From Pichia kudriavzevii (Eukaryota; Ascomycota; Pichiomycetes; Pichiales; Pichiaceae): a DNA stretch of 64,000 bases. Both the position numbers and the translations under genes were made by a program. A model generated the notes under the pieces. The model made no database searches and was not told the DNA's origin. It saw nothing but the letters and a program-made list of their open reading frames with translations. Of this stretch, positions 1 through 8,920 are shown in pieces. The stretch's first letter is position 1, and every line of letters starts with the position of its first letter. The DNA lies in contig NC_042509.1 in the NCBI RefSeq assembly GCF_003054445.1, forward strand, positions 1,178,001 to 1,242,000, given 5' to 3'.

Positions 1-1
1 T

Positions 2-1282
2 CGTGTCAAACTTGAAGATGTCTACAACACATATAGTGAGTTTTTCAAAAAACATAGAAATGACTACGTTCACGATAATAAAGACATGATAAATGCTTTT
101 AAGAAACTGCGTATCATGCCAAGAAATGTATCATCATACAATCCTACATATGATCCTTATGCGCAACAATTAGTTTCCGAGGACCAGTATAATAGAAATC
201 CAACGAAATTTAAAGAAGCAACCGAAGGTGGAATTGACCGGAGAGGGAAATCAAGTAAAAAAGAAAAAGGAGGGGAATATGATGGTGGTGAAGGGGACGA
301 AAAGGAAGAAGGAGGTGATTATGATGATGATGACGATGATAATGGTGATGATGAGAACGACGAAGACGACGACGATGATGATGATGATGATGACGATGAT
401 GATGATCCAGAAATTATCTTGTATGGAGATGAAGGGGATGTGAACGACAGTACCGTATATAAAAGCGGTCGCAACAACTATTTCAAGAAAGAAACTAGCA
501 ACCATGGTCAAAGAAAACATTATTCAAATGGGTATAACTACAACAAAAAGCACTATAACAACTTCAATAGATACCAGTATGTTTATTACCCACAAAATGG
601 AATGTATCCTCCCCCAGGTACACCGTATGGTTATCTTCCGATTTCTTCGCCTCCATCAATAGGATCGCCAAGCACATCGGCGCCATATTATTATGTGCCA
701 GTGATCCCGCCACCGACAAACGCAGTTGATGAATCTGCAACTGTGGAGCCTCGGGTAGAACACGAGAAATTACAAAGTCCCTCTGCCGATGGACAAAAAA
801 CTGCAAACGGTAGTGATGATGCCGAACGGAAAGAACAAAAGGAGACCCATGCTGAAGGAGCCACTGCTCCTTCTACACCTGTTCCAATTGGAGTCTCCCC
901 TATAATTCCGTCAGCGGCTTTTTCACCAAATGCTCCAATGTATCAATATGCCTATCCAGCACCACCACCGCCACCACCTTCCGGAAGTAGTGGTCAGTTC
1001 TACCCAATTCCTCCAGGACAGCCGCCATTTATGTACTATGTGAATCCTCCTTACGGTGGAAACTACCGAAATTCACGCAGGTACTATCAGAACAATAATA
1101 AATATGGTCACTATAATTACAATAATGGTAATGGAAATTATAGGAAAAACCAGAGGAATCATGGACGAAGATCATATAACCAGAACACATACAATAATAA
1201 TAATGGCAATCAAGCTGTTGATGAAGTCACGGTTGATGAAGCTGCTGACAAATCTAAAAGTATGCAAGAAGAACAACCATAA
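2..1282 (+). CDS. 3' part of an RBS1-like, low-complexity Tyr/Asn/Pro-rich protein (5' end outside window)
   Basis: The reading frame is already open at base 2, so the gene begins before the window and only 426 C-terminal residues are visible. They run from a charged segment through a nearly pure Asp/Glu tract (bases about 300-405, GAT/GAC repeats), then a Pro/Tyr/Ser-rich stretch with poly-proline near base 960, and a Tyr-Asn-Gly-Arg-rich tail typical of RNA-associated, condensate-prone proteins. No catalytic domain is visible. In S. cerevisiae the plus-strand gene beside PPH22 is RBS1, an R3H-domain protein with a low-complexity C-terminus, and the orientation and position fit here. The diagnostic R3H domain would lie outside the window, so the name is a synteny inference only. 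Confidence 0.6.
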   Translation, partial: RVKLEDVYNTYSEFFKKHRNDYVHDNKDMINAFKKLRIMPRNVSSYNPTYDPYAQQLVSEDQYNRNPTKFKEATEGGIDRRGKSSKKEKGGEYDGGEGDEKEEGGDYDDDDDDNGDDENDEDDDDDDDDDDDDDDPEIILYGDEGDVNDSTVYKSGRNNYFKKETSNHGQRKHYSNGYNYNKKHYNNFNRYQYVYYPQNGMYPPPGTPYGYLPISSPPSIGSPSTSAPYYYVPVIPPPTNAVDESATVEPRVEHEKLQSPSADGQKTANGSDDAERKEQKETHAEGATAPSTPVPIGVSPIIPSAAFSPNAPMYQYAYPAPPPPPPSGSSGQFYPIPPGQPPFMYYVNPPYGGNYRNSRRYYQNNNKYGHYNYNNGNGNYRKNQRNHGRRSYNQNTYNNNNGNQAVDEVTVDEAADKSKSMQEEQP

Positions 1283-1382
1283 TTTTTCTCAAATATATTT
1301 TGATTAAATAGTATTTTCTGTCTACTTTATATATCAAGTAACAAACATGTACACTCCTATAATTCACATCCTGTTTGGCAAC

Positions 1383-1940
1383 TCATAATTTGGCCTCTAG
1401 TTTATTAACTCTGTCGAGTGCTATATCACACATTGCATCAAATGCGTGCCGGACTTCATCCTTCCAGTTGCTTGAAGCAATTCTCTCCTTCATTATCTCT
1501 ATAATTTCCTCCCTGGTTCGGCCATTGACAAACACGACAAATATTAAACCAGGGAATTTCTCCTCGTATAACTCATTCATTCTCGCTAGTTTTTGACCTA
1601 ATTCACCATTTGGATCACCGCAATTTAATGATTTTTGTTCGTTCTGGGAATGCACAGATAATGAGGATATATCTCTCTTGGGGACTCCTAATCTCGGGTG
1701 TGCACAGACAATGTTGCAAACTTGACTATGAGCTTGAGAATCGGTTTCATATTCATCAATGAGTGTATGTAGACAAGCTCTGCAAAAATCTATCAATTTT
1801 GGGTAATTTGCAAATGGGCGGGTTCTTATCTTTGGGATGAGATAGCTCTTCAGTGCAGCACAAGGTTCAAATAAAGCATCAAGAACGGCGCCTATTTGTG
1901 TATCTGACAATTGTGCGATATTTTTAGTTTCAGGTAGCAT
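1383..1940 (-). CDS. OHCU decarboxylase (ureidoimidazoline decarboxylase), purine catabolism
   Basis: This 185-residue protein matches the 2-oxo-4-hydroxy-4-carboxy-5-ureidoimidazoline decarboxylase family, which converts the OHCU intermediate of uric acid breakdown to S-allantoin. Visible family features are HPRLG at residues 81-85, where the conserved His is the expected catalytic residue, the SQNEQ segment near 98-102, and the FVVFVNGRTREE block near 134-145. The length is normal for the family. The C-terminus ends in AKL, a recognised variant of the PTS1 peroxisomal signal, so peroxisomal location beside urate oxidase is likely. S. cerevisiae lacks this step. The start is the first ATG, and RDI1 is divergent 494 bp away. 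Allantoicase lies 35 kb downstream, so there is no local cluster. Confidence 0.88.
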   Translation of the reverse strand: MLPETKNIAQLSDTQIGAVLDALFEPCAALKSYLIPKIRTRPFANYPKLIDFCRACLHTLIDEYETDSQAHSQVCNIVCAHPRLGVPKRDISSLSVHSQNEQKSLNCGDPNGELGQKLARMNELYEEKFPGLIFVVFVNGRTREEIIEIMKERIASSNWKDEVRHAFDAMCDIALDRVNKLEAKL

Positions 1941-2434
1941 ACTTTCCCTATGGTTTTGTAATAACTAGATGGTTCAAAGTCAAAAAGAAAGTAAAGAGAT
2001 TGAAGAAGTTTTGTGAGTTCATCCAATCTACTAAAAAAAGTCAACGTACAAGTTGTGTGTATATCTATGTAAACTGCGGATATCGCCGAATATTAGGAAT
2101 TAGCTATAATGAAAACTGCTATTTCTACTTTACTTTTCGGTTCACTACATAATATAGACCACATCGTATTCAAAGGGATCTATTCGGATATATTCGCAGT
2201 TATAGGTTTGGTTAGGGTACCTGTATATCCGCTTGTTTTGCTGGAGAAGTTTAAGTGGCTGGACAATTTCTGGGAATAGGGGAAAGAGCGTTTGAGATTC
2301 TCGATTAGACGGGATCTTTTTATTTTTTTTTTTTTGATCCCGTTAATTGTGATCTGACGTGTTCAATAATATCACTTTTTCCCCTGTTCTTTTGAAATTC
2401 AATTAGTAGTGTAAGTATATAAAGATATTCCCAG
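1941..2434. other. Divergent intergenic region, OHCU decarboxylase / RDI1
   Basis: This 494-bp region should carry both promoters. It holds a 19-nt T-rich tract flanked by an 8-bp perfect inverted repeat (see the separate repeat entry). I see no gene in it. Confidence 0.7.
2309..2343. repeat. 8-bp inverted repeat bracketing a poly(dT) tract
   Basis: ACGGGATC at 2309-2316 and its exact reverse complement GATCCCGT at 2336-2343 enclose 19 nt that are all T except one A. It lies about 90 bp upstream of the RDI1 start codon. Poly(dT) tracts commonly exclude nucleosomes in yeast promoters; the flanking palindrome could be a protein site or chance. Confidence 0.6.
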
Positions 2435-3031
2435 ATGAGTGACGATTTCAAGGACTTGCAGCCAGAGAGTGTTCCGGGTTTTAAAGTCGGCGAAAAAAAG
2501 ACAATTCAAGAATATGCCAACTTGGACGCAAACGACGAATCATTAAATAAATGGAAGAAAAGCCTGGGTTTGAATACCGGCAAAGAGCTAGACATTCTTC
2601 CAGGTGACCAACGTAAGGTTGTTATCATTTCAATGACATTACAGATTAAAGGTGAAGAACCTGTGGTTATAAATCTCGAGAATGAGAGGGATTATTCATC
2701 ATTAAAGAATAAGAAAATCAGTTTTCAAATTAAGGAAAAAAGCTTATACAAATTGATCATCAAGTTTAAGGTTCAACATGAGATTATTACGGGTTTAAAA
2801 TATTTGCAAGGTGTCAAGAAAACAGGTATTACTGTTGACAAGCTTGAGGAGCCAATGGGCAGTTATGCGCCAAATACTGTTGACACGCCATTTTATGAGA
2901 AGGAATTTGAGGAAGTTGAAGCACCAAGCGGATTTCTAGCTAGAGGCTCCTACTCTGCAGTCTCTAAATTTATTGACGATGACAAAACTGAACATTTGGT
3001 TCTGCCATGGTCTTTTCAGATAACCAAATAA
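2435..3031 (+). CDS. RDI1: Rho GDP-dissociation inhibitor
   Basis: The 198-residue product is a RhoGDI. It extracts GDP-bound Cdc42/Rho GTPases from membranes by burying their prenyl tail, and acts in the cytosol. The N-terminal regulatory arm (residues 1-60) contains the family-typical YANLDANDESLNKWKKSLGL segment. The immunoglobulin-like prenyl-binding domain follows, with the conserved YxxGxY-like segment near 148 and the closing LPWSFQITK strand. The length is usual for the family. In S. cerevisiae RDI1 (YDL135C) sits next to PPH21, as here. Orientation differs: here it is convergent with the phosphatase. Confidence 0.93.
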   Translation: MSDDFKDLQPESVPGFKVGEKKTIQEYANLDANDESLNKWKKSLGLNTGKELDILPGDQRKVVIISMTLQIKGEEPVVINLENERDYSSLKNKKISFQIKEKSLYKLIIKFKVQHEIITGLKYLQGVKKTGITVDKLEEPMGSYAPNTVDTPFYEKEFEEVEAPSGFLARGSYSAVSKFIDDDKTEHLVLPWSFQITK

Positions 3032-3511
3032 ATATGATGATTAAAAATGGTTTCATCGTAGGGGTTGAACCTGCCCCATTGAATTCATAGAGATTGCCTT
3101 TTCTTTATTTTGCAATTAGAAAAAATAATCATTAAAATATTGTTTCATGTGCTTATATGTATATGTGTATGTGTGAATGTGTGTATGTATATATATATAT
3201 ATATATATATATGAGTACAGTAGTAAAAACAAAAGTAAAAAAGTAAAAAGAAAACCATTTTGATCCGTTTATTAAGGCACTATATAAAATAGGCTGCTAA
3301 TTATAGTAATGATACCAATGATGATAATAATATAGGAAGACTAATGATTAATTTATGAAAGAAATGATCAGTAGAAGTAGACAGGAAAGAAAGTAAAAAA
3401 AGGACAAAAAAATATGAACCGTTGATGATAGATAACCCAAAAAAAGAATAAACCATATTATCATAGAATGATTAGAAGGTGATGAAAGTAGAAAACATGC
3501 AGCCAATTTGG
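3032..3511. other. Convergent intergenic region, RDI1 / PP2A
   Basis: This 480-bp region separates two 3' ends. It is AT-rich with a TA dinucleotide run at about 3187-3212 and several A-runs, consistent with yeast 3'-end processing signals. I see no gene. Confidence 0.6.
3187..3212. repeat. TA dinucleotide run
   Basis: This is a 26-nt alternating TA stretch in the 3' intergenic space between RDI1 and the PP2A gene. Similar short runs occur near 4800, 14115, 35950 and 53900, all intergenic. Confidence 0.85.
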
Positions 3512-4558
3512 TTATAAGAAATAGTCCGGTGTTTTTCTACTGACGGTTGGTTCACCCGGTCTAACTGACGGATCATACTGTAAGAAATCTCTATTGTGGT
3601 TCTCATCAACTTCCATAATTGCGGCCTGATTACCACATCTGTAACAGTAGTTTGGAGCAGAAAAAATAGTGACGACAAGATCTTGGTGGGACCAACTGTA
3701 ACCCTCCATAACCAATTGATGGGCTCTTGCAGTTAAGCTCAAGCCGTTGGTGTGGTTGAATTGTTCACTGATATCTTGACCAAAGGTGAAACCTGCACCT
3801 CTTGGTGAGATTCCCCATCCGCCCCTATCATCAGGATCGGACCAAAGCAAGTCACACATTGGGCCTTCATGCGGCACTTCTTGAAATCTATTTAGTTCAC
3901 GGACTTGGTCAATTGTCTCAATCATTGGAGATAATCCACCATGTAAACAAAAGATTGAATTATCAACTAATGCAGTGATTGGGAAATAGTCAAATAAATC
4001 AGTGAATAACTTCCAAACGTTTGAGGAGCCATACTTTCTAAAACATTCATCGTAGAAACCATAAACTTGGGTAATCTGTCTTGATTCGTGATTACCTCTT
4101 AAAATTGTGATTCTATTTGGATATCTGACCTTCATTGCAACCAAATAAGAAACGGTTTCCACAGAATAATAACCACGATCCACATAATCACCCATAAATA
4201 GATAATTGGTATCAGGACAAGGACCTCCAATCTTGAATAGCTCCATCAAATCATGAAACTGGCCATGAATATCACCACAAATGGTAACAGGCACTTGGAC
4301 AGGTTGAACATTTTCCTCACTCTTCAATACATCAATGGCCATATTGCATAGTTCCTTGATACTTTCTTCACTTAAAGGCTCACACTTACTTAGCTGTTCA
4401 ATCCAGCCATCTAAGGTATTTATTTGAGTTTTCGGATCAACTGTTGAAATTGGGACTTTAGTAACCAATTGAGACTCATTCCCAGAGTCATTTTCATTAA
4501 TAAGAGATTGCTGTTGATCACCAGCATCTTCCATTTGAACGTCTGTGTCTAAATCCAT
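3512..4558 (-). CDS. PPH21: Protein phosphatase 2A catalytic subunit
   Basis: The 348-residue product is a PPP-family Ser/Thr phosphatase and by far closest to PP2A. The metal-binding signatures GDIHGQ, GDYVDRG and RGNHE are all present and in order. The C-terminus TPDYFL is the invariant PP2A tail whose final Leu is carboxymethylated to control B-subunit binding. A variable acidic extension of about 40 residues precedes the catalytic core, as in fungal Pph21/22. S. cerevisiae has two copies (PPH21, PPH22) from genome duplication; this gene is the single pre-duplication equivalent, flanked by both sets of neighbours. The start is the first ATG of the frame. Confidence 0.96.
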   Translation of the reverse strand: MDLDTDVQMEDAGDQQQSLINENDSGNESQLVTKVPISTVDPKTQINTLDGWIEQLSKCEPLSEESIKELCNMAIDVLKSEENVQPVQVPVTICGDIHGQFHDLMELFKIGGPCPDTNYLFMGDYVDRGYYSVETVSYLVAMKVRYPNRITILRGNHESRQITQVYGFYDECFRKYGSSNVWKLFTDLFDYFPITALVDNSIFCLHGGLSPMIETIDQVRELNRFQEVPHEGPMCDLLWSDPDDRGGWGISPRGAGFTFGQDISEQFNHTNGLSLTARAHQLVMEGYSWSHQDLVVTIFSAPNYCYRCGNQAAIMEVDENHNRDFLQYDPSVRPGEPTVSRKTPDYFL

Positions 4559-5358
4559 TGTAAATTGTATTCTCTTGTGTTATTGTGAACTTGATAAATA
4601 ATGAAAAGAAAAACTTTTTCAACCTTCGACTTGTGGTATGTTTCAGAATGCTATAGTAGGAGTTTTGATGGACTTTAATGCTCGTCTGAGATGTCTAATT
4701 GTCTCTGGAAATTTATGTGTCTGAGTTCCAACGTCGCCAATGCCCTACTTGTAGTGTGATCTAGTTAGGGGAGTTTTTAGGTGTACGTACAGTACGTTTA
4801 TATATATGTATATATATATATATATTTCTGCTTGTATATCTGAAATCCGGCGCCACTTGCTCCATCTCCTCCACTAGTGTGCGGCCTCTTGTTTTCCCTC
4901 TTTCCACTTTCCCTCCCGCTCGATCTTCTCCATCCTTTCCAGTCCGAAAAGAAAAAAAAAAAAAAAAAAAAAACACCCTGCAATTTCTGTGTGGCGACGC
5001 GCCGCTTTTTCATGATTATCTGCAACAGAAACTTCTGTTGTAGAACCGGCTCGCGGGGGGCAAAACTTGTTGGGGGGGAAATACGATGAGGAGACTTGAA
5101 GAGGCAAGAAAATAGTAAAGATGGATAATACACCGCTCTCTACTGCGGATGGGTAAGGGCAAACCAATTTTAGTGAAGCTCTTGATATTAAGTTATAAAC
5201 TGATATACAATAGACATCGCTAAAAAAAAATGAACTTTCCTAATAATATGTACAGTATACAGACAGTCAGACCGAATATATACCATGTAAATTAAGTTTT
5301 AAATGATCATAGATTCAATTCGTTATTCAATCATTTAGACGCTGAAAGTTCAAAGAGC
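4559..5358. other. PP2A promoter and RPL41 3' region
   Basis: This 800-bp stretch lies between the PP2A start codon and the RPL41 stop codon. It contains a TA run near 4800-4825, a 23-nt pure A tract around 4950-4973 and two G-runs near 5056-5080. Several ORFs cross it only because of the homopolymer tracts; none looks coding. Confidence 0.6.
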
Positions 5359-5436
5359 TTATTTGGATCTTGCTCTAACCTTCCGTCTCTTTCTCTTGAG
5401 TCTTCTGACTCTCTTCTTTCTCCACTTAGCTCTCAT
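5359..5436 (-). CDS. RPL41: 60S ribosomal protein eL41 (25 residues)
   Basis: This 26-codon frame (with stop) translates to a 25-residue Arg/Lys helix beginning MRAKWRKK and ending VRARSK. It matches yeast eL41 almost exactly (one Val where S. cerevisiae has Thr). The peptide sits at the interface of the ribosomal subunits. It is too short for most gene finders. S. cerevisiae carries RPL41B next to PPH21 and RPL41A next to YDL183C; here one copy lies between the single PP2A gene and MRX19, which confirms identity. The upstream region (5437-5876) is GC-rich and carries the promoter element shared with RPS0 and RPL6. Confidence 0.97.
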   Translation of the reverse strand: MRAKWRKKRVRRLKRKRRKVRARSK

Positions 5437-5615
5437 TGTGGTTTGATGTGTCTAAGGAGGAAACCAAAAGAAGTTGAACTGAGGTGATTGAAAGCTCAGT
5501 AGGAAGGATATATACACATATTTAAGGGTGCTCGTGCGAGGAGAGAGAGAGAATTGGATTCTCCAACAGGAAAGGAGAATTCGCTACAAGTGTATATGAG
5601 GGTTAACAGGCTTGC

Positions 5616-5634
5616 TGTGCGGTGTGCGGGTGGG
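5616..5634 (-). promoter_or_regulatory. Rap1-like element in RPL41 promoter
   Basis: On the plus strand 5616-5634 reads TGTGCGGTGTGCGGGTGGG. The inner TGTGCGGGTG fits the Rap1 consensus TGTRYGGGTG. The same 15-base core occurs with two or three changes upstream of RPS0 and RPL6 in this window. It lies about 180 bp upstream of the RPL41 ATG, a usual distance for ribosomal-protein gene activators. Which factor binds is not shown by the sequence. Confidence 0.65.
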
Positions 5635-5689
5635 AATACGGCGGCACGCCTAGAGGGGGCGCAGAGGCTTTGTCAGCCCTCTTTCTGTG

Positions 5690-5699
5690 CACGTGATAC
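5690..5699. promoter_or_regulatory. CACGTGATAC box (Cbf1-type E-box) in RPL41 promoter
   Basis: The palindromic CACGTG core with GATAC flank lies about 56 bp beyond the Rap1-like element, distal to the gene. The identical 10-mer occurs at 24703-24712 in the RPS0 promoter in the same relative order. Cbf1 uses such E-boxes and is known at ribosomal-protein promoters of Candida albicans. Confidence 0.55.
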
Positions 5700-5876
5700 C
5701 ATGTTTTGTTTTTTTAAACTTTGATGGGGTTTGTGCTATCAAATAGATTAGAGGTTAAACCATTAATAAGGGTTATTTCAAGGGAAATATATTACAAACA
5801 AGGTCCGTAGATACCATTAGAAATAAGTTTATACATTCATTGGGTAAGTATAGCATAGGTTGTATTCTCGACTGCA

Positions 5877-6917
5877 TCATTCTGACTCTTTTGTCGCCTT
5901 CTGCTCCTCCAAATGTTTTCGTTCCTGTTGAATGGCAAAAATCAACTTCTCTGTACATTCTTCATCGTTGAAGGCTTTGCATAGCTCCTGTGCAACGTCT
6001 TCCGATATCAGCAGCTTCTCCTCATTAGGGTCTGTTTCTCCCAGATCCTTTTCGGCAAATTCTTGTAGTTTTGAAACACGATCAATCTCATTGATAACAT
6101 TGGCTCTAACTTGTGCATCATTACTCGAAAGGTAGATTTCTGTGATTCCTTCAACTTTATGGTAGTCTAAGTGCCCATCCTTCAGTAGTAGCACCAAGAA
6201 TTTCAAGGATGCAATCACCTTGATATGACAATAGATTCTGTATAATAGATAAAAACCCGGGATGTTTGGTAATAGCGGAACTAGTGCAAAGGGAATTGTC
6301 AATGGCAAGAGTAACAATTCTCTCCAGATTCCCTTTCGATGCATTTCATACTGGTTCTTGAATTCCGGCTTGAAATTCTGTAGCATCAACCCCATATTGG
6401 TCAATTCTTTCGGATAATAGTAATCAAATTTCTCCAATTGTGACCCCTTTATATTCTTCTCTAAAATCTCATCGTGGGTTACGTATTTGTTAGAATTCTC
6501 TATTCTTAGATCTTTGTCTTCCTTCAACTTTCTGGTAATGAACCTCTGTGATGGAATTGACAAAAGGCATGACTCTAGCCATGGAATCTTAGATAAGATT
6601 CTATTGATGGATCTAACTACCTTTTGGTTTATCTTTGATTGACTCTTTGAAAAATTGCTCCATACTGATGTAGCTTTATCAATTATTTTACCCTCTAATG
6701 TCTTCTTACCATTCGGGAATATATCGTTGTTATATTTGCAATGCAAAAATGTTTTCTTGTTTGTTATCGGGAGTGCATAGAAATATATTCTCTTGCTAGG
6801 CAATGTAGACCGGATTGATGATATTTCAACGTTGTTTCGAAATATGGCACTGTTGGAAAAACACCTAATACCAATGTTCCGCATAACAGTACTGTCAACA
6901 CCTTTTAAGGTATTCAT
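5877..6917 (-). CDS. MRX19: Mitochondrial K+/H+ exchange (Mit_KHE1) family protein
   Basis: The 346-residue product looks like the fungal mitochondrial KHE1-type family that includes S. cerevisiae YDL183C (MRX19). Its N-terminus is basic and Ser-rich with few acids (RNIGIRCFSNSAIFRNN), suiting a mitochondrial presequence. A hydrophobic proline-containing segment near residues 200-235 (LLLLPLTIPFALVPLLPNIP) is the likely inner-membrane span and the best conserved part of the family. A charged C-terminus follows. YDL183C lies next to RPL41A and LYS20 in S. cerevisiae; here it lies next to RPL41 and two genes from LYS20. Translation could also begin at an internal Met at residue 12. Confidence 0.75.
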   Translation of the reverse strand: MNTLKGVDSTVMRNIGIRCFSNSAIFRNNVEISSIRSTLPSKRIYFYALPITNKKTFLHCKYNNDIFPNGKKTLEGKIIDKATSVWSNFSKSQSKINQKVVRSINRILSKIPWLESCLLSIPSQRFITRKLKEDKDLRIENSNKYVTHDEILEKNIKGSQLEKFDYYYPKELTNMGLMLQNFKPEFKNQYEMHRKGIWRELLLLPLTIPFALVPLLPNIPGFYLLYRIYCHIKVIASLKFLVLLLKDGHLDYHKVEGITEIYLSSNDAQVRANVINEIDRVSKLQEFAEKDLGETDPNEEKLLISEDVAQELCKAFNDEECTEKLIFAIQQERKHLEEQKATKESE

Positions 6918-7453
6918 TATAGGATTGATAACCTGAAAGAAAAAGCCAGTTCTGTTGTAATTTTCCTCCTTCTAAAGGCCTATCCCAATCGTAAAATGGT
7001 AAGTCCGTTCAAACAATTCTATTTTCTCGCAGGGTACATACTCCTATTGTAATCCAGGCGATTGGCTACATCGACTACAACTGGATAACATGCACAGCAG
7101 AACGGAGTCTCTCTTATACTTCAAATGTACGTACGGATGGTATATATATTGCATCTTTGCTTCTTAGGCTTATTCCTACCTGCTATATACACCTTATTTG
7201 GACGTTTGACACTTCTCGTATAACGCATTAGTGTAAGAGCCCCCGGTGCCATTGTAGGGCTGTGCACTTTTTTTTTCCTATTTGGAGCAGCTTGTTTTCG
7301 TTTCCAAAAGAGTGTTAGATAATTGCATGAATACAGCTGCACTGTATGTCTTTATTCTGGGGGTCGGGTCCTGAAGAACAAACCAGACAAAAGATCAAAG
7401 TTTGCTGCTTGTTACTTGAAACTCAGTGACAGCCTCTTTGCTAAATCATTGGA
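6918..7453. other. Divergent intergenic region, MRX19 / SRF1
   Basis: This 536-bp region carries the two promoters. A very short frame beginning at 6996 with ATGGTAAGT ends after 18 codons, and no intron signals rescue it. I see no other feature. Confidence 0.55.
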
Positions 7454-8920
7454 ATGGCCACTTACTTTCACACTGAGGATTCGCAAATCGATTTGGTATC
7501 ATCCGATGATATGGATTCTAGGACTGACGTCTTCAACACAGATACAGCACCCACACAGACAAGACCTAGCACTTCCCCTGCAGATGATGATACTGGAAAG
7601 CAGAATAGAATTGGACCTTCTGAAAAGGAAAATCCAAAAATTGCCAATGGAAAACTATCAATGTCACCAGATGAACTGTTGGACATCATTAATACGATGG
7701 TACGAAACTCAACGCCGATTACTTATAGTTCCAATCTTAATACCACTTCAACAAACGACAGAGATGCTTTAGTGCATGGCTCCCCTGTTTTGGCAACTGT
7801 CCCGAATAATGTTAACATTGACCATTACTATAGCCTAACCCCAGACACTATCCCTCCTTATGTCATTGAACGACTAAAGCATTTCCCAGACTCCTACGAT
7901 CATGGTGATCCTTTCACTTCGACATTCTTAACTCCAAAGAATAATATTGACTGGGGGGACTTTTTACAGACTTTGAAGATTCCAACATCAAATATCCCGG
8001 TAAAAGTAAACAAAATTCAAGAAAAAAGTAGCTTAAATCCTCTCAATATACCTGTTGGATACTGCCATTCAATCACCTCCTCTTGTAGTAGCACAACATT
8101 TGAGATGAGTAAACGCAGAATGGCTGAACAGATATTTGAAGAATACGATTTAAACCAAAAATGGGAAGGTCATAAGAGGTTAAACGAACTCTATGGTACA
8201 GTAGAGAAAAGAGGCGACAAAAAAAAAGACGACCTTAATGAAGAGAATAGTACTGGCCAAAGTTCCGATGGGGGAAGTTCAAGCAGTAATGACGAAAAGA
8301 TCAATCGGATCCAACCAAGGAAACTTCGGTACCTTGCACAAAGGGAAGAAGAAATTAAAAACAGAGCTAGGTATTGGATTGCTGAGAATAAAAAGAACTG
8401 GAAACCAAAACTTTTTGAATCAGTGAAAACAAATTCATATTTCCCATTATTTTTTAGGTTAATTTCATTATCGTTAACTACTGTTGCATTGGGGATTTCT
8501 GCAAAACTTGTAGCGTTGGCACAAGAATATGATGCTACGCAGCAACCAAGCCCTTTAATGGCATTAATTGTTCAAGGTTGTGCAATAGTTTATCTTTTGT
8601 GTGTTACGTATGATGAATTTACTTCTCAACCATTAGGGCTCCGGAATCCAAGAGCCAAAATAAGGTTAATTTTACTTGATTTATTTTTCATCATTTTCTC
8701 TTCTGCTAATTTGTCCCTGTGCTTTGAATCAATCTTTGATAGTCGATGGGTTTGCGTTGTGGGATTACCTGGAGATCCATTGTACAATTCGTCGATGTGC
8801 AAAAAGGTGAAAGCACTAACAGCATTCATCTTTGTCACTTTGGTTGTCTGGTGTATCAACTTCACAATCAGTGTTTTCAGAGTTGTCCACACAGTCACAT
8901 ATATTGGAGATAAGGCATAG
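7454..8920 (+). CDS. SRF1: Srf1-like regulator of phospholipase D
   Basis: The 488-residue protein matches S. cerevisiae Srf1 (YDL133W), a membrane protein that supports Spo14 phospholipase D. The first 310 residues are polar and Ser/Asp-rich. The C-terminal 170 residues hold about four hydrophobic spans. Between the second and third lies the strongly conserved block QPLGLRNPRAKIRLILLDL followed by FIIFSSANLSLCF, nearly identical to the yeast protein. SRF1 and CDC53 are adjacent and in the same orientation in S. cerevisiae, exactly as here. The start is the first ATG and is well placed 20 bp after a T-rich leader. Confidence 0.88.
   Translation: MATYFHTEDSQIDLVSSDDMDSRTDVFNTDTAPTQTRPSTSPADDDTGKQNRIGPSEKENPKIANGKLSMSPDELLDIINTMVRNSTPITYSSNLNTTSTNDRDALVHGSPVLATVPNNVNIDHYYSLTPDTIPPYVIERLKHFPDSYDHGDPFTSTFLTPKNNIDWGDFLQTLKIPTSNIPVKVNKIQEKSSLNPLNIPVGYCHSITSSCSSTTFEMSKRRMAEQIFEEYDLNQKWEGHKRLNELYGTVEKRGDKKKDDLNEENSTGQSSDGGSSSSNDEKINRIQPRKLRYLAQREEEIKNRARYWIAENKKNWKPKLFESVKTNSYFPLFFRLISLSLTTVALGISAKLVALAQEYDATQQPSPLMALIVQGCAIVYLLCVTYDEFTSQPLGLRNPRAKIRLILLDLFFIIFSSANLSLCFESIFDSRWVCVVGLPGDPLYNSSMCKKVKALTAFIFVTLVVWCINFTISVFRVVHTVTYIGDKA

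Larger units (their letters stand above)
5437..5876. other. RPL41 promoter and MRX19 3' region
   Basis: This 440-bp region holds the RPL41 promoter. A GC-rich patch at about 5610-5700 contains a Rap1-like element and a CACGTGATAC box, described separately. I see no gene in it. Confidence 0.65.

Noticed and set aside
4950-5089. Several ORFs running through the A-tract between PP2A and RPL41
   Set aside because: They exist because homopolymer A/T reads as Lys or Phe in all frames. No protein features or conserved position.
6996-7052. 18-codon frame beginning ATGGTAAGT, possible start of a spliced gene
   Set aside because: No TACTAAC branch point or acceptor follows, and the frame stops after 18 codons.
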